DNA from: Fibrobacterota bacterium
GTDB lineage: Bacteria > Fibrobacterota > Fibrobacteria > UBA11236
Reading direction: 5' to 3'
Length of the DNA: 64,000 nt
NCBI GenBank assembly: GCA_028287465.1
Contig: JAQBPO010000031.1
Span: 1-64,000, forward strand
Shown here: positions 43,077 to 51,897 of the stretch, piece by piece
How the letters are laid out: each line of letters opens with the position of its first letter
Numbering within the stretch: the first letter of the stretch is position 1
Translations under genes and position numbers: made by a program
Notes under the pieces: generated by a model
Database searches by the model: none
Seen by the model: only the letters and a program-made list of their open reading frames with translations
Told to the model about the DNA's origin: nothing

Positions 43077-43871
43077 GTGCGCCCTCGGAAAACGCTTCTC
43101 CTCCTGCTGGCCTGCCTCTTCGGCTGTCAGCCCTTCCGATACAGCCCCACCGGGTTGGAGTCGAAGCATCCCAGGACCATGTACAACCAAGGCAACCTGG
43201 ATCGGCTCGCCCTGGACCCCCTCAGGACGCCCCGCCATTTCAAGATCGCCGTGATGGCCGATTCCCATCTCTGGTACGATGAATTGAAGGTCGCGGTCGG
43301 GCGGATCAACCTCGACCCCACCATCGATTTCGTCATCCTCGCCGGGGACTTCACCAAGTTCGGATACGCCGACGAATACGACAGGTTCACGGACATCTTC
43401 AACAAATTGGCCGCGCCGCACGTCGTGGGCATAGGGAACCATGACCTCCAAGCCGACGGGTTCACGCTTTTCACGCGCGTGTTCGGGCCGACGGATTTCT
43501 CCTTCGTCTACCGCGGGGTCGAATTCATCTTCTTCAACGACAATGCCCGCGGCATCCGTTGCTGTATCCCCAAATTCGACTGGCTCGAGACCGAACTGGC
43601 GGCGGCCGGGGACACCCTGAAGATATTCACGGTATCGCACGCCCCGCCCCTGAGCGATCAATTGGACACCGCCAAAAGCGAACGCATGGCGGGATTGTTC
43701 GCGAAATACAAGGTCGCGCTCTCCATCCACGGCCATACCCACGCCTTCGAATACAGCGAGAAATTCCGGGACGGCGTGCCTTACCTCGTCACCGATGCCG
43801 TCAACAAGAGGAACTATGTCACGGTGGTCCTGGACGGGGACGTCTTGACGGTGGAGCGGGTCTTTTTCTGA
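43077..43871 (+). CDS. Lipoprotein metallophosphoesterase, copy 2
   Basis: 264 residues, same length as copy 1, from GTG 43077 (no ATG upstream in frame). Lipobox LFGC with C17. Identical motif set: MADSHLWYDE, AGDFTKFG, GIGNHDLQAD, VSHAPPLSDQ, HGHTHAF. Differences cluster in the region before the first motif and around residues 140-200. Both copies keep all metal ligands visible in the motifs, so neither looks decayed. The stop overlaps the next ATG by one base, as in copy 1. Confidence 0.88.
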   Translation: MRPRKTLLLLLACLFGCQPFRYSPTGLESKHPRTMYNQGNLDRLALDPLRTPRHFKIAVMADSHLWYDELKVAVGRINLDPTIDFVILAGDFTKFGYADEYDRFTDIFNKLAAPHVVGIGNHDLQADGFTLFTRVFGPTDFSFVYRGVEFIFFNDNARGIRCCIPKFDWLETELAAAGDTLKIFTVSHAPPLSDQLDTAKSERMAGLFAKYKVALSIHGHTHAFEYSEKFRDGVPYLVTDAVNKRNYVTVVLDGDVLTVERVFF

Positions 43872-44476
43872 TGCCCCGCGATCGATCCTCAAATAGGACG
43901 AGCGCCCGGACCCTGCGCCTGATCGCCTTCGGCGCGATCCTGTGCGGATCGATCCATGCCGATGGGCACCGCTCTCCCCTCCTCCCGGATTTCGCGCGCC
44001 TGCAGTTCGCGGGCCACGCGGGCATGGTGAGCGCCGGGCCCGGGTATTCCTGGTGGGATCATCGGATCGAGTCGGGATTGAGTTACGGATGGGTGCCGGC
44101 CTTCGTCGGCGATCGGAACATCCATATCCTTTCCCAGAAGAACTCCATCTCCCTGGGGCGTCTGCGGCTGGGCCCGGCCTTTTTCCTGGAACCGGCCATG
44201 GCCGGATTCGCGACCCATTTTTCGGTCGGCGACAAGTACGAGATCCTGCTTCCCGATTCCCAACGGGATTATTACTGGCCGGACGGCCTGTTCTTCTGGA
44301 TCTTCGGCGCCGCCAAGGCGGGATACATGTTCGAAAAGCCGACATACCTTTCCGGTGTGGCGGTGATGGCGGAAGTCGGCACCATCAACCAGGACATCCA
44401 GGCCTATACCCGGAACCACTACGTGACCTTGGACGATATCCTCAGCCTCGCGATTTCGGCGCAATTCTACCTCTGA
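43871..44476 (+). CDS. Putative outer-membrane protein, copy 2
   Basis: 201 residues, as copy 1, about 80 percent identical in the mature part. Signal peptide (TLRLIAFGAILCGSIHA). Retains GPGYSWWD, RLRLGP, SQRDYYWPD, FGAAKAG, and the terminal ISAQFYL. Substitutions are mostly conservative. Unknown function. Confidence 0.7.
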   Translation: MPRDRSSNRTSARTLRLIAFGAILCGSIHADGHRSPLLPDFARLQFAGHAGMVSAGPGYSWWDHRIESGLSYGWVPAFVGDRNIHILSQKNSISLGRLRLGPAFFLEPAMAGFATHFSVGDKYEILLPDSQRDYYWPDGLFFWIFGAAKAGYMFEKPTYLSGVAVMAEVGTINQDIQAYTRNHYVTLDDILSLAISAQFYL

Positions 44477-44523
44477 GCCCCCGGATCCATGCGGCCGTAA
44501 GGCCCGTTACCCTCGCCGGAAAT

Positions 44524-44589
44524 GTTTTTGTAGGCTGTTAGTGCTCCCGGAACACTTTTCACTTCAACGATAAGCGATTGGTAAAATCA
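44524..44589 (+). promoter_or_regulatory. Conserved leader before PAP2 gene, copy 2
   Basis: Matches 42086-42151 with only scattered changes (for example TAGGCTGTTAGTG against TAGGCTATTAAGG) and an identical ATAAGCGATTGG near the start. Lies between the outer-membrane and PAP2 genes of copy 2. Confidence 0.4.
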
Positions 44590-45447
44590 ATGCTCCGATT
44601 CATATCCGTTTTTTTCGTGTTCGTATCCGGCCCGACCCTGCTTCACGCCGCGCAGCCTTACGCCCTCCGCAAGGAAATCGATCTTCCCCTGGGCGCGGGC
44701 CTGTTGGCGATGAAATACAATTCCGGCTCCATGCTCGCGCAGACGCGCGCCATGCCCCGCGACCTCTCCTCCTTGCATCGGAGCGAGATCCCCGCCATGG
44801 ATCGGTGGGCCATCGGGTTCTACTCCCCGCGGCTTTCCGCCCTGAGCAGCGTGGTCGCGGGCGCGGGATTCCTGATCCCCGCGGCGGTCAACCTCATGGA
44901 TATCTACCATGGCGAGCAACCCTGGCAGGGCGCCATCGTCGACGCCGTGATCCTCCAGGAGGCATTGATGTTGTCATCGGCCCTGAGCAGTTATTCCAAA
45001 AGCATCCCCATGCATTCGACCCCGTTGTCCTATGATCCAAACGTACCGGACGAAGTGAAGCGGGCGCCCCAGAACGCGAGCAGCTTCTTTTCCAACCATA
45101 CCACGGCCGCCTTCACCACCGCGGTATTCTCGGCCTATACCTTCCAGCTCCGCCATCCCGATTCGGAGCTCGTGCCTTGGGTCTGGGGAGGCGGCCTGGC
45201 CCTGGCGGCGGGCGTGGGCTCCATGCGCGTCATGGCCGGAAAGCATTTCCCGTCGGACGTTCTCGCGGGAGCCGCCGTCGGGGCATTCAGCGGTTACATC
45301 GTGCCGAAACTGCATATGCGCCGATCCTCCATTCCCAAAGGCAAGGACGGTCCGGAAGGGAAGTCGGATCCCAGGAAATGGGATGTCGGCGTTTCGATGC
45401 CGGAAGGCACCAGCGCCGTGGGCCCATCCCTTCTGGTCCGCTTCTGA
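44590..45447 (+). CDS. PAP2-family phosphatase, copy 2
   Basis: 285 residues from ATG 44590 (TTG at 44578 alternative as in copy 1). All motifs are retained: NASSFFSNHTTAAF and GSMRVMAGKHFPSDVLAG. Roughly 88 percent identical to copy 1. It is the last gene of the array; a terminator follows nine bases after the stop. Confidence 0.88.
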   Translation: MLRFISVFFVFVSGPTLLHAAQPYALRKEIDLPLGAGLLAMKYNSGSMLAQTRAMPRDLSSLHRSEIPAMDRWAIGFYSPRLSALSSVVAGAGFLIPAAVNLMDIYHGEQPWQGAIVDAVILQEALMLSSALSSYSKSIPMHSTPLSYDPNVPDEVKRAPQNASSFFSNHTTAAFTTAVFSAYTFQLRHPDSELVPWVWGGGLALAAGVGSMRVMAGKHFPSDVLAGAAVGAFSGYIVPKLHMRRSSIPKGKDGPEGKSDPRKWDVGVSMPEGTSAVGPSLLVRF

Positions 45448-45455
45448 TCCCCGCC

Positions 45456-45507
45456 GGGACTCCGGGAACAGGCATCGCTTGCCTTCCGGACTCCCATTCG
45501 TTTTTTT
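45456..45507 (+). terminator. Intrinsic terminator after the cassette array
   Basis: GGGACTCCGGGAA pairs with TTCCGGACTCCC (one mismatch, one bulge) around an inner GGCA/TGCC hairpin, and is followed within six bases by seven T (45501-45507). It closes the phosphatase array. Confidence 0.65.
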
Positions 45508-45545
45508 CAGCATAGGCCCGTCCACCGGAGCCATGAAAGGAAACG

Positions 45546-46457
45546 ATGCGCGTCGTCCAAGCCAAACATCTTCTCTGGAGCGCTCCGCTCCTGCTGGGCC
45601 TCGCCCATGGACGGGCCATGAAATGGCGGAAGTCCCGGATTTCCAAGCTGCATGCCGGGTCCCGGGTGATCGGCACCTCCAAAGGTCCGATGGAATACGG
45701 GATCCTGGGCGACGGCAAACCCGTACTGGTGTTGCATGGGACCCCCGGCGGGTATGATCAGGGGCTTGACATGGCCCGCCTTTGGACGCGGCCCGGCATC
45801 GGGTTCCTGGCCGTTTCCCGGCCCGGATACCTGCGCACGCCCCTCGATACGGGCCGCGACCCGGAAGAGCAGGCGGACGCCTATGCCGCCTTTCTCGACG
45901 CGATGGGGATCGAAACGCTTCCCGTCATCGGGGTCTCGGGCGGCGGGCCCAGCGCCATCCAATTCGCGGCCCGGCACCCCGGGCGGGTTTCCAGGCTTCT
46001 CCTGGTCGAAGCCGTTTCCGGCAGGATGAGGATCCCCCTCCGCAATCCCGTCCGATCCCTGATGGAATCGGACCTGGCGGCCTGGGCGGGCGTCCGTCTC
46101 GCCGGACTCTGGCAAGGCCAGAAGCGGCTCCTGGGCGATCCGCTTTTCACGCGCATGCCCGATCTGCTCGTATCCGGCATGGAAAGCATGCTGCCCCTGG
46201 ACCTGCGCAAGCAAGGGATCGATAACGATGTGGCCCGGATGAACGCGCTCGCGCCCCTGCCTTTCGATCGCATCCGCGCGCCCACCTTGTTGATCCACGG
46301 GCGCAAGGATACCGTGGTCCCCTTTTCCCAGTCCCTGTCGGCATCCAAGGCCATTCCCCGGGCCAAGCTATTGGATCTGCCGGAAGGGAATCATGTGAAT
46401 ACGCCGCTGAACCGGGATGCCGTCGCCGCCATCGGCGCCTTCCTCGCGGAGGTTTAG
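45546..46457 (+). CDS. Alpha/beta hydrolase
   Basis: 303 residues. AAAGGAAA site before the ATG. An N-terminal hydrophobic stretch (LLWSAPLLLGLAHG) may be a signal or anchor. Oxyanion-loop HGTPGG (64-69), nucleophile S131 in GVSGGGPS, acid D255 in HGRKDTVVP, and base H283 in GNHVNTP complete the catalytic triad. Typical of esterase/dienelactone-type proline-iminopeptidase relatives; substrate unknown. It follows the cassette terminator so it is a separate unit. Confidence 0.88.
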   Translation: MRVVQAKHLLWSAPLLLGLAHGRAMKWRKSRISKLHAGSRVIGTSKGPMEYGILGDGKPVLVLHGTPGGYDQGLDMARLWTRPGIGFLAVSRPGYLRTPLDTGRDPEEQADAYAAFLDAMGIETLPVIGVSGGGPSAIQFAARHPGRVSRLLLVEAVSGRMRIPLRNPVRSLMESDLAAWAGVRLAGLWQGQKRLLGDPLFTRMPDLLVSGMESMLPLDLRKQGIDNDVARMNALAPLPFDRIRAPTLLIHGRKDTVVPFSQSLSASKAIPRAKLLDLPEGNHVNTPLNRDAVAAIGAFLAEV

Positions 46458-46491
46458 GCCCCGAGACGGCTCAGGCGGCCCTCCGCCCGGA

Positions 46492-47310
46492 TCAGCGCGT
46501 CACGGAGACGATGAGCGCCTGGATGCCCACGTCCACCGCTCCCCGCCCGAACCGCGAGGCGATGGCCTCCTCCACGGCATCCGTCGCTTCGCCCAGCCGG
46601 TCCGGGGCGCGCTTCTCGATCTCCCCGCGCATGGGGGTTCCCTGGCAAAACCCGATGGCGGGCCCGCGCGCGGATTCCGCCTTGCTGCGCGTCGCGACCG
46701 CGTCGATGCGCGCCGGTCCCGTGAACCCGCCCGCGGCGAGATCGCGCTCGATGGCCTTGCGATCATGGTATCCGTAGGGCGTCCGCAAGAGGAAGGAGGG
46801 CGGGTCGTCCGGGAAGAAAATGCTCATCGCGGTCTGGGCCGCATCGGCGATCCCGTTTTCCTCGAGGCCGTCCCAGACGTTGAACAGGAATACGCCGCCG
46901 GGCCTCAGGACCCGGCGCGCCTCCGAATAGGCCTTGGCCTTGTCGGGGAAGAACATGGCCCCGAACTGGCAGACAACGGCATCGAAGGACGCATCCTCGA
47001 AGGGAAGCCGCATCGCATCGGCCTGGCGCCATTCCACCGGACGCGAGGTCCCCAGTCGCGCGGCCTCGTCCAGCATTCCCTGGCTCAGATCCGTGGCGAC
47101 GATGGCCGTCGATGCGGGCAGGGCCGAAGCCATGGCCCGGGTCACCGCGCCCGTACCCGCCGCGATTTCCAGAACGCGGCCTGGCTTCAGGAGCGCGAGC
47201 CTGGCGGCGATATCCGCCGCGTACGGCTGGAAGATCAACGGGACCAGGATGGTTTCGTAAATCCCGGGGATGGATCCGGCGAAGACCTTATCGTTATCGG
47301 TGACGGCCAT
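46492..47310 (-). CDS. SAM-dependent methyltransferase
   Basis: 272 residues, UbiE/Methyltransf_11 type. Motif I VLEIAAGTGAVTR (46-58), motif post-I ATDLSQGML, motif II-III FDAVVCQFGAMFFPD and ARRVLRPGGVFLF. The GMLDEA and MFFPDK regions are typical of small-molecule methyltransferases. Substrate unknown. Convergent with the hydrolase and 21 bases downstream of the DUF2277 gene on the same strand. Confidence 0.86.
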   Translation of the reverse strand: MAVTDNDKVFAGSIPGIYETILVPLIFQPYAADIAARLALLKPGRVLEIAAGTGAVTRAMASALPASTAIVATDLSQGMLDEAARLGTSRPVEWRQADAMRLPFEDASFDAVVCQFGAMFFPDKAKAYSEARRVLRPGGVFLFNVWDGLEENGIADAAQTAMSIFFPDDPPSFLLRTPYGYHDRKAIERDLAAGGFTGPARIDAVATRSKAESARGPAIGFCQGTPMRGEIEKRAPDRLGEATDAVEEAIASRFGRGAVDVGIQALIVSVTR

Positions 47311-47331
47311 GAGGTTCTCCTGGGTGTGGAT

Positions 47332-47670
47332 TCAGCCCTCCAAAAATAGGTTCTTTCCGGCCCTCGATGCATCCGGATCCAAGGGGCGTATCTTCACCGC
47401 GGCCGGACCGAACCGTTTGCGGTTTTCCTCCATGGCCTTGGCCCTCTCGATTTCGCGATCCCGGGGCGGCGAGGTCGTGACCAGGGAATGGAACAGGGTC
47501 GTGGCGGCCGCCCGCACCTGCTCCACGGCCAGATTGAAGGCGGCCTCATTGGACTTGGACGGCTTATTGAAGCCGCTGAGCTTGCGGACGAATTGGAGGG
47601 CGGAAGCCTGGATCTCCTCCTCGGTGGCGGGAGGTTCGAAGTTGAAGAGGGTTTTGATGTTACGGCACAT
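47332..47670 (-). CDS. DUF2277 family protein
   Basis: 112 residues from ATG 47670 with an AGGAG site. The family N-terminus MCRNIKTLFNFEPPATEEEI followed by ALQFVRKLSGFNKPSKSNEAAF and the later SLVTTSPPRDREIERAKA is diagnostic of DUF2277. The CRNIK motif is invariant in the family. No activity is known. The last ten residues are unlike the family core. Confidence 0.92.
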   Translation of the reverse strand: MCRNIKTLFNFEPPATEEEIQASALQFVRKLSGFNKPSKSNEAAFNLAVEQVRAAATTLFHSLVTTSPPRDREIERAKAMEENRKRFGPAAVKIRPLDPDASRAGKNLFLEG

Positions 47671-47861
47671 GGCGAATCTCCTGGGACGATCGGGAGGCGG
47701 ATGGGTCCTCCGATCCAATGTACCAGGGAAGGGCCGGTCCGGGGAGGGATTCCGCGTTGACGTCCGGAACACAACGTTAAAACGACCTTCCGCGCCATTT
47801 CCAAGGGCGGGTCCGCCGGGCCAGGATATCTTTCCTGTAAATCGATACAGGGGAGCGGTCC

Positions 47862-49157
47862 ATGACTTTTACATCCAGAGGGATCTCGGATTTCGGTAGA
47901 CGCGGATTGGGCCTCGCGGCCTTGGCCCTCCTGCTCGGCACCGCTTCCGCCCAGGACCGGACGGCCAGGATCACCTTGGTGCCCGACGCTCGATCCCCGG
48001 AAGCGACCGAATGGCGCCTGACCACGGTCGATCCGGGCGAAGGGTGGTTCGCCGAGGGATTCGACGAGTCCGCATGGCTGTTCGGGAAGGGCGGCTTCGG
48101 CACGGGCGCCGCCCAGGGCGGCTCGGCCATCGGCTATGATTGGACCACGACCGACATCTGGCTGCGCAAGACCTTCACGGCGGCTTCGACCGATTACGAA
48201 TCCCTGGTCCTGAGCATCCAACATGACGAGGAGGCGGAAGTCTACCTCAACGGGGTTCCCGTCCTGAGCGAATCCTTCAAGGACGGCAGACGGGCCGAAG
48301 CCTACCTCTCCGAACAGGCCAAGGCCGCGCTCAAGACGGGGGAGAACATCCTGGCGGTCCATTGCCGCAATACCGATGGGCCGGGCTATATCGATGCCGG
48401 ACTCATCGGAACCCGGACCCTGCGCGCCACCTACCTGGTAACCGACGCCACGTACGGCGGGGAGGAATGGCGTTGGACCGATGCCAAGCCGGGCGCGGGG
48501 TGGAACGAAACCGGGTTCGCCGACGCCGACTGGTCCACCGGCCGTTCCGGTTTCGGCTCGACGGAGTTCGGCTCCCATGTCGGGAGCGCCTGGACCAATT
48601 ATGAAATCTGGATCCGCAAGACCTTCACCATGGAGAAGGAGTTCAGCGATTTCCTGCTGTCGTACCTCCACGATGACGAGATGGAGCTTTTCATCAACGG
48701 GAACCTGGTGCTCCAGGAGGCGGGCTCGGGCACGGATTATACGGTGCAGACCCTGCCCGCCGGAAAGCTCGGTCTCGTGGTCGGGGAGAACGTCCTGGCC
48801 GTCCATTGCGCCAATTCCGGAGGCGGCCCGCAGTTCATCGATGCCGGCCTGGTCGGTCTTGAAGGCGCGCAGCCCGTGAGGATGGCCCGCGGTCGCGCCG
48901 CCGGACGCGGCCCCAATCCGTCCTTCCCGCGCATCCTCTTTTCCGACCGTAACCTGGAAGTCAACCTGTCCGGATTCCCCGCGGTCAAGGGCGCCAGCCT
49001 GGACCTGTACGGCCTGGACGGCTCTTTGCGGGCGACCCTGCGTCCCGACGGCGGGAAGATCCTGGCCCTGCCCTCCGGCCTGGGTTCCGGCGCGTTCCGG
49101 TACCGCTGGCTCTCGCCCTCCGGATCCGGCCAGGGGCTCCTGATCCAATCGCGCTGA
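47862..49157 (+). CDS. Secreted protein with two galactose-binding-like repeats
   Basis: 431 residues; GGGGAG site, signal peptide (LGLAALALLLGTASA). Two tandem jelly-roll modules of about 140 residues. Each starts EWR-TT-D-GEGW (or WTDAKPGAGW), goes through GFDESAWLFGKGGFGTG / GFADADWSTGRSGFGS, IWLRKTFT, L-I/YLHDDEMELFINGN, and ends GENILAVHCRNTDGPGYIDAGLIG. This pattern is found in carbohydrate-binding jelly rolls of secreted enzymes. The last 70 residues (GASLDLYGLDGSLR ... LLIQSR) resemble a sorting tail. No catalytic domain is present, so it may be a binding protein. Confidence 0.75.
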   Translation: MTFTSRGISDFGRRGLGLAALALLLGTASAQDRTARITLVPDARSPEATEWRLTTVDPGEGWFAEGFDESAWLFGKGGFGTGAAQGGSAIGYDWTTTDIWLRKTFTAASTDYESLVLSIQHDEEAEVYLNGVPVLSESFKDGRRAEAYLSEQAKAALKTGENILAVHCRNTDGPGYIDAGLIGTRTLRATYLVTDATYGGEEWRWTDAKPGAGWNETGFADADWSTGRSGFGSTEFGSHVGSAWTNYEIWIRKTFTMEKEFSDFLLSYLHDDEMELFINGNLVLQEAGSGTDYTVQTLPAGKLGLVVGENVLAVHCANSGGGPQFIDAGLVGLEGAQPVRMARGRAAGRGPNPSFPRILFSDRNLEVNLSGFPAVKGASLDLYGLDGSLRATLRPDGGKILALPSGLGSGAFRYRWLSPSGSGQGLLIQSR

Positions 49158-49163
49158 GGCGAA

Positions 49164-49190
49164 GGCCCGGGAGGGGCGCGCAGCCGGGCC
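49164..49190. terminator. Inverted repeat between convergent genes
   Basis: GGCCCGG (49164-49170) and CCGGGCC (49184-49190) flank a 13-base loop, between the convergent genes ending at 49157 and 49197. Without a T run it is a plausible but weak bidirectional terminator. Confidence 0.35.
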
Positions 49191-49196
49191 CGCGGG

Positions 49197-49691
49197 TCAG
49201 GCGGCCCGGCCCTCCACGAAGCGGGCCAGCTTATCAAGGGACGATTTCGTGCCTTCCTCGTTGTCCTCGGGGCGGATCCCGGAGGGGATATCCCGGAACT
49301 GGAAGGTTACGGTCGTACCTTCCCCCGCCGCCTCGAAGGTCATCTCCATGATCATCTCCCCGGCGAAGGCCGGGTCGGCCGAATCGAAGGTTACCGCCTG
49401 CACTATCCTGGAGGGCGGATCGAGCTCTACGAAGCGCGCCGTGAACCGGTCCTCCCTAGCCGAGGTTTTGCCCCGGGAAGCCTCCGGATTGCCGCGGGAA
49501 GCCGGGTCCGTTTCCGGATAGTAGAGGGACATGGAATACCCCCCGCCCACCCGGCCGTCGAAGCCATGGACCTTGCCGGTCATATCCCCGGGCGCCTGCC
49601 AGACGGCCAGGGCCGCGGGATCGGTGAAGGCGCGGTAGAGGGCTTCCCTGGGCGCCTTGATCCATTTCGAGTTCCTGGTGCTGCCCTTCAT
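49197..49691 (-). CDS. SRPBCC/AHSA1 family protein
   Basis: 164 residues with the START-like helix-grip core: KAPREALYRAFTDPAALAVWQAPGDMTG, a GGYSMSLYYPETD region, VTFDSADPAFAGEMIMEMTFEAAGEGTTVTFQF and a C-terminal helix. Same superfamily as the protein at 31007 but of different sequence; no ArsR partner here. It overlaps the upstream cupin gene by four bases (ATGA), placing it last in a minus-strand run from the DUF1080 gene. Confidence 0.86.
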   Translation of the reverse strand: MKGSTRNSKWIKAPREALYRAFTDPAALAVWQAPGDMTGKVHGFDGRVGGGYSMSLYYPETDPASRGNPEASRGKTSAREDRFTARFVELDPPSRIVQAVTFDSADPAFAGEMIMEMTFEAAGEGTTVTFQFRDIPSGIRPEDNEEGTKSSLDKLARFVEGRAA

Positions 49692-50077
49692 TTCGCTTTC
49701 GCCGTGTCCGCGGCGGGCGCCAAGGGCGGTTCCTTCAGTTCGATGATCAGGGCATGGGTCGCCGTCTTCCCGATATTCTCGCCGATATGGATTTGATCCT
49801 TCATCCAGATCACGTCGCCCTTCTTGAGTTCCTTGGTGACTTCCTTCCCGTTCCCCAAGGTGAGCTTCCGCTTGAATCCGTCGAGGGCATAGAGCACGAA
49901 GTCGGGATGATGGTGGCGGTTGGTCTTATCGCCCGGCTTGTCCGTATACTCCATGACCCTGACGCGTTCATTCTCCAATATCACCTTGTATTTGTCCCCG
50001 TCGGTCTGGGCCGGGTCCTGGGCGAAAGCGCGGAAAGCCAGCAAGGCGGCAAGGCAGGGATAGTACAGGATTTTCAT
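49688..50077 (-). CDS. Secreted cupin protein
   Basis: 129 residues, signal peptide (LAALLAFRAFA). A single cupin barrel: KYKVILENERVRVMEYTDKPGDKTNRHHHPDFVLYALDGF, with the metal-binding histidine cluster RHHHPD and a later HIGENIG. Single-domain cupins of this type often bind metal and occur next to SRPBCC genes. Activity unknown. Coupled to the SRPBCC gene through an ATGA overlap. Confidence 0.85.
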   Translation of the reverse strand: MKILYYPCLAALLAFRAFAQDPAQTDGDKYKVILENERVRVMEYTDKPGDKTNRHHHPDFVLYALDGFKRKLTLGNGKEVTKELKKGDVIWMKDQIHIGENIGKTATHALIIELKEPPLAPAADTAKAK

Positions 50078-50161
50078 GAGGTCCCTCGGGTTGAATGTGT
50101 CATCCGGTTCCCAAGGTAAATTTTCGGGTCGCGGCCAGCTCAGGAATTTTCCCGGTCGGCC

Positions 50162-51832
50162 TCAGTCGACGCCTGAAGGGGCGCCAGGAGGGGCACCAGC
50201 GGGGGCGCGATTCCCGTCCCTGCGGAAAAGCTTCCACCCCATACGGCCGGCGGCATCGTAAACCTCCTCGATGACCATGCCCGCCGATCCGGCCACGGCG
50301 CGCCTGCGACCGCTCGATGAGGCCGCACCGCCGCCCCCGCCCGGGTTGGCGCGGTGGATCGATACCGGGGGCATGCACCCCTGGTAGGTCACCTGGAAGA
50401 GGGCGTTATTGTCGTAGTCCGCCACGAACAGGCTGCCGTCCGGGCCGTATTCCATGTCCTGGATATCGGCGCTGAAGGCGAGGTTGAACGGCGATGCGAC
50501 CACTTGGCGGATGGGGGCGGGGGGCCCGGGCGGGATGACCATGAGCTTGGGCTGCCAGGCGCCGTTGATGGCGTAGATCCATTCCTTGCCTTCGAACCAG
50601 GGCGGGAACTTCACCTTGGAGTCCGAGGCCGGATCGAAGTGGTAGATCGGTCCCGCGCCGATCCCGCACCCGTCCAGTCCGGGGACCGGGTCCGGATTCG
50701 GGCCATCGTGCTCCCAGATGGCCGCGGGCATGGCCGGAGGCAGGACGTTCAAGCCGGTATTGTTGCGGGACCAGTTCACCGGACGGGCGGGATCGTATTT
50801 CATGCCCGTCTGGCCCTGGATGGCCACGCATTTCCCCGAGGCGAAATCCCAGTGGCAATAGGGCTGGTTGTCCTTGATGAAATAGGGATAGCCCATATTG
50901 CCGGCGGTCTCCGTAATGGTGATCTCGTCGGCGCCGGCGGGCCCGCGGTCCGAATTCTGCAAGGCCGCGGGACCGAACTCCCCGATGAAGAGCCGGCCCG
51001 TGATCATGTCGGCATGGATGCGGTAGGGATTGCGGTGGCCCATGGTGTAGATCTCCGGGCGCGTCTTCGCCATCCCCCCGGGGAAGAGATTCCCTTCGGG
51101 GATGGTGTAATACCTCCCGTCCACCAGGACGGGTTCGGGATGGATGCGGATGACCTTTCCCCTCAGGTCGTTGGTATTCGCCGTGCTGCGCTGATCGTCC
51201 GCGTATTCGTGCCCGGGGGCCTCGTCCATGGGCGAGTATTGATCGCTCACCGAGGGGCGCGAGTTGTCGCCGGTGGAGAAGTAGAGGTTCCCCTGCTTCC
51301 CGAAGATCATGGATCCGGCCGCATGGGACTCCACCTGCTGGGGGTACTCCAGCAGCACCTGTTCGGAAGGCAGGTCCAGCTTGTCTTCCACGACGCGGAA
51401 GCGGGCCAGGCGGTACGAGAATTTCCCGCCCGCGAAGGATCCGTTCCCGTTCCAAAGGGAGCGGGGGGCGTAGAGGACGTATAGCCACCGGTCCTCCAGG
51501 AAGGTCGGCCCCGCCGCGACGGACAGAAGGCCTCCTTTGTCCCCGCCCATGTCGGCCACCTGCAAGGTCGCGGCCACCTTGACCTGGGCGGTGAGCGGAT
51601 CGTAGACCGTGATACGGCCCGCGCGTTCGGCGACGAATACCCGGCCATCCCTGGCCACGGACAACTCCACGGGCTCGTGCAGGAATCCCGGCACGGTCAG
51701 CATGGTCTTCCTGAAATCCCCCGGCTTGGGATCCGCGCAAACCGATTGGGCCGCGGCGCGGCCCGGGTGCAAGGCGCATGCGATGAAAAGGGCGGCCAGC
51801 CCCGTAAAATCCTTACCTGGCATTGCGAACAT
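50162..51832 (-). CDS. PQQ-type sugar dehydrogenase-like propeller
   Basis: 556 residues; ATG 51832 with AAGGGGGAG upstream. Signal peptide (GLAALFIACALHPGRAAAQ). Six-bladed propeller of the glucose/sorbosone dehydrogenase family: EPVELSVARDGRVFVAERAGRITVYD, GGLLSVAAGPTFLEDRWLYVLYAP, VESHAAGSMIFGKQGNLYFSTGDN, NDLRGKVIRIHPE, GHRNPYRIHADMITGRLFIGEFGP, and DMEYGPDGSLFVADYDNN. This subtype resembles the propellers fused to or paired with ThuA-like proteins. A 60-residue Gly/Ser-rich tail ends in a degraded EVYDAAGRMGWKLFR strand that recalls a sorting tail. Periplasmic or extracellular sugar oxidation is inferred. Confidence 0.84.
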   Translation of the reverse strand: MFAMPGKDFTGLAALFIACALHPGRAAAQSVCADPKPGDFRKTMLTVPGFLHEPVELSVARDGRVFVAERAGRITVYDPLTAQVKVAATLQVADMGGDKGGLLSVAAGPTFLEDRWLYVLYAPRSLWNGNGSFAGGKFSYRLARFRVVEDKLDLPSEQVLLEYPQQVESHAAGSMIFGKQGNLYFSTGDNSRPSVSDQYSPMDEAPGHEYADDQRSTANTNDLRGKVIRIHPEPVLVDGRYYTIPEGNLFPGGMAKTRPEIYTMGHRNPYRIHADMITGRLFIGEFGPAALQNSDRGPAGADEITITETAGNMGYPYFIKDNQPYCHWDFASGKCVAIQGQTGMKYDPARPVNWSRNNTGLNVLPPAMPAAIWEHDGPNPDPVPGLDGCGIGAGPIYHFDPASDSKVKFPPWFEGKEWIYAINGAWQPKLMVIPPGPPAPIRQVVASPFNLAFSADIQDMEYGPDGSLFVADYDNNALFQVTYQGCMPPVSIHRANPGGGGGAASSSGRRRAVAGSAGMVIEEVYDAAGRMGWKLFRRDGNRAPAGAPPGAPSGVD

Positions 51833-51897
51833 CGACTCCCCCTTTTTGCCGTCCGGCTCCGGACGGAATGACGCGGCCGGGCCGCCGGATTCCCCGG

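Larger units (their letters stand above)
43077..45447 (+). repeat. Tandem cassette copy 2
   Basis: Second copy of the three-gene block at 40637-43009, head to tail, with a 67-base junction. No insertion sequence or direct-repeat target site is seen at either edge. See copy 1 for comparison. Confidence 0.92.

Noticed and set aside
40600-45560. Transposon origin of the cassette duplication
   Set aside because: No transposase frame, terminal inverted repeats or target-site duplication were seen at the edges; unequal recombination is the simpler view.
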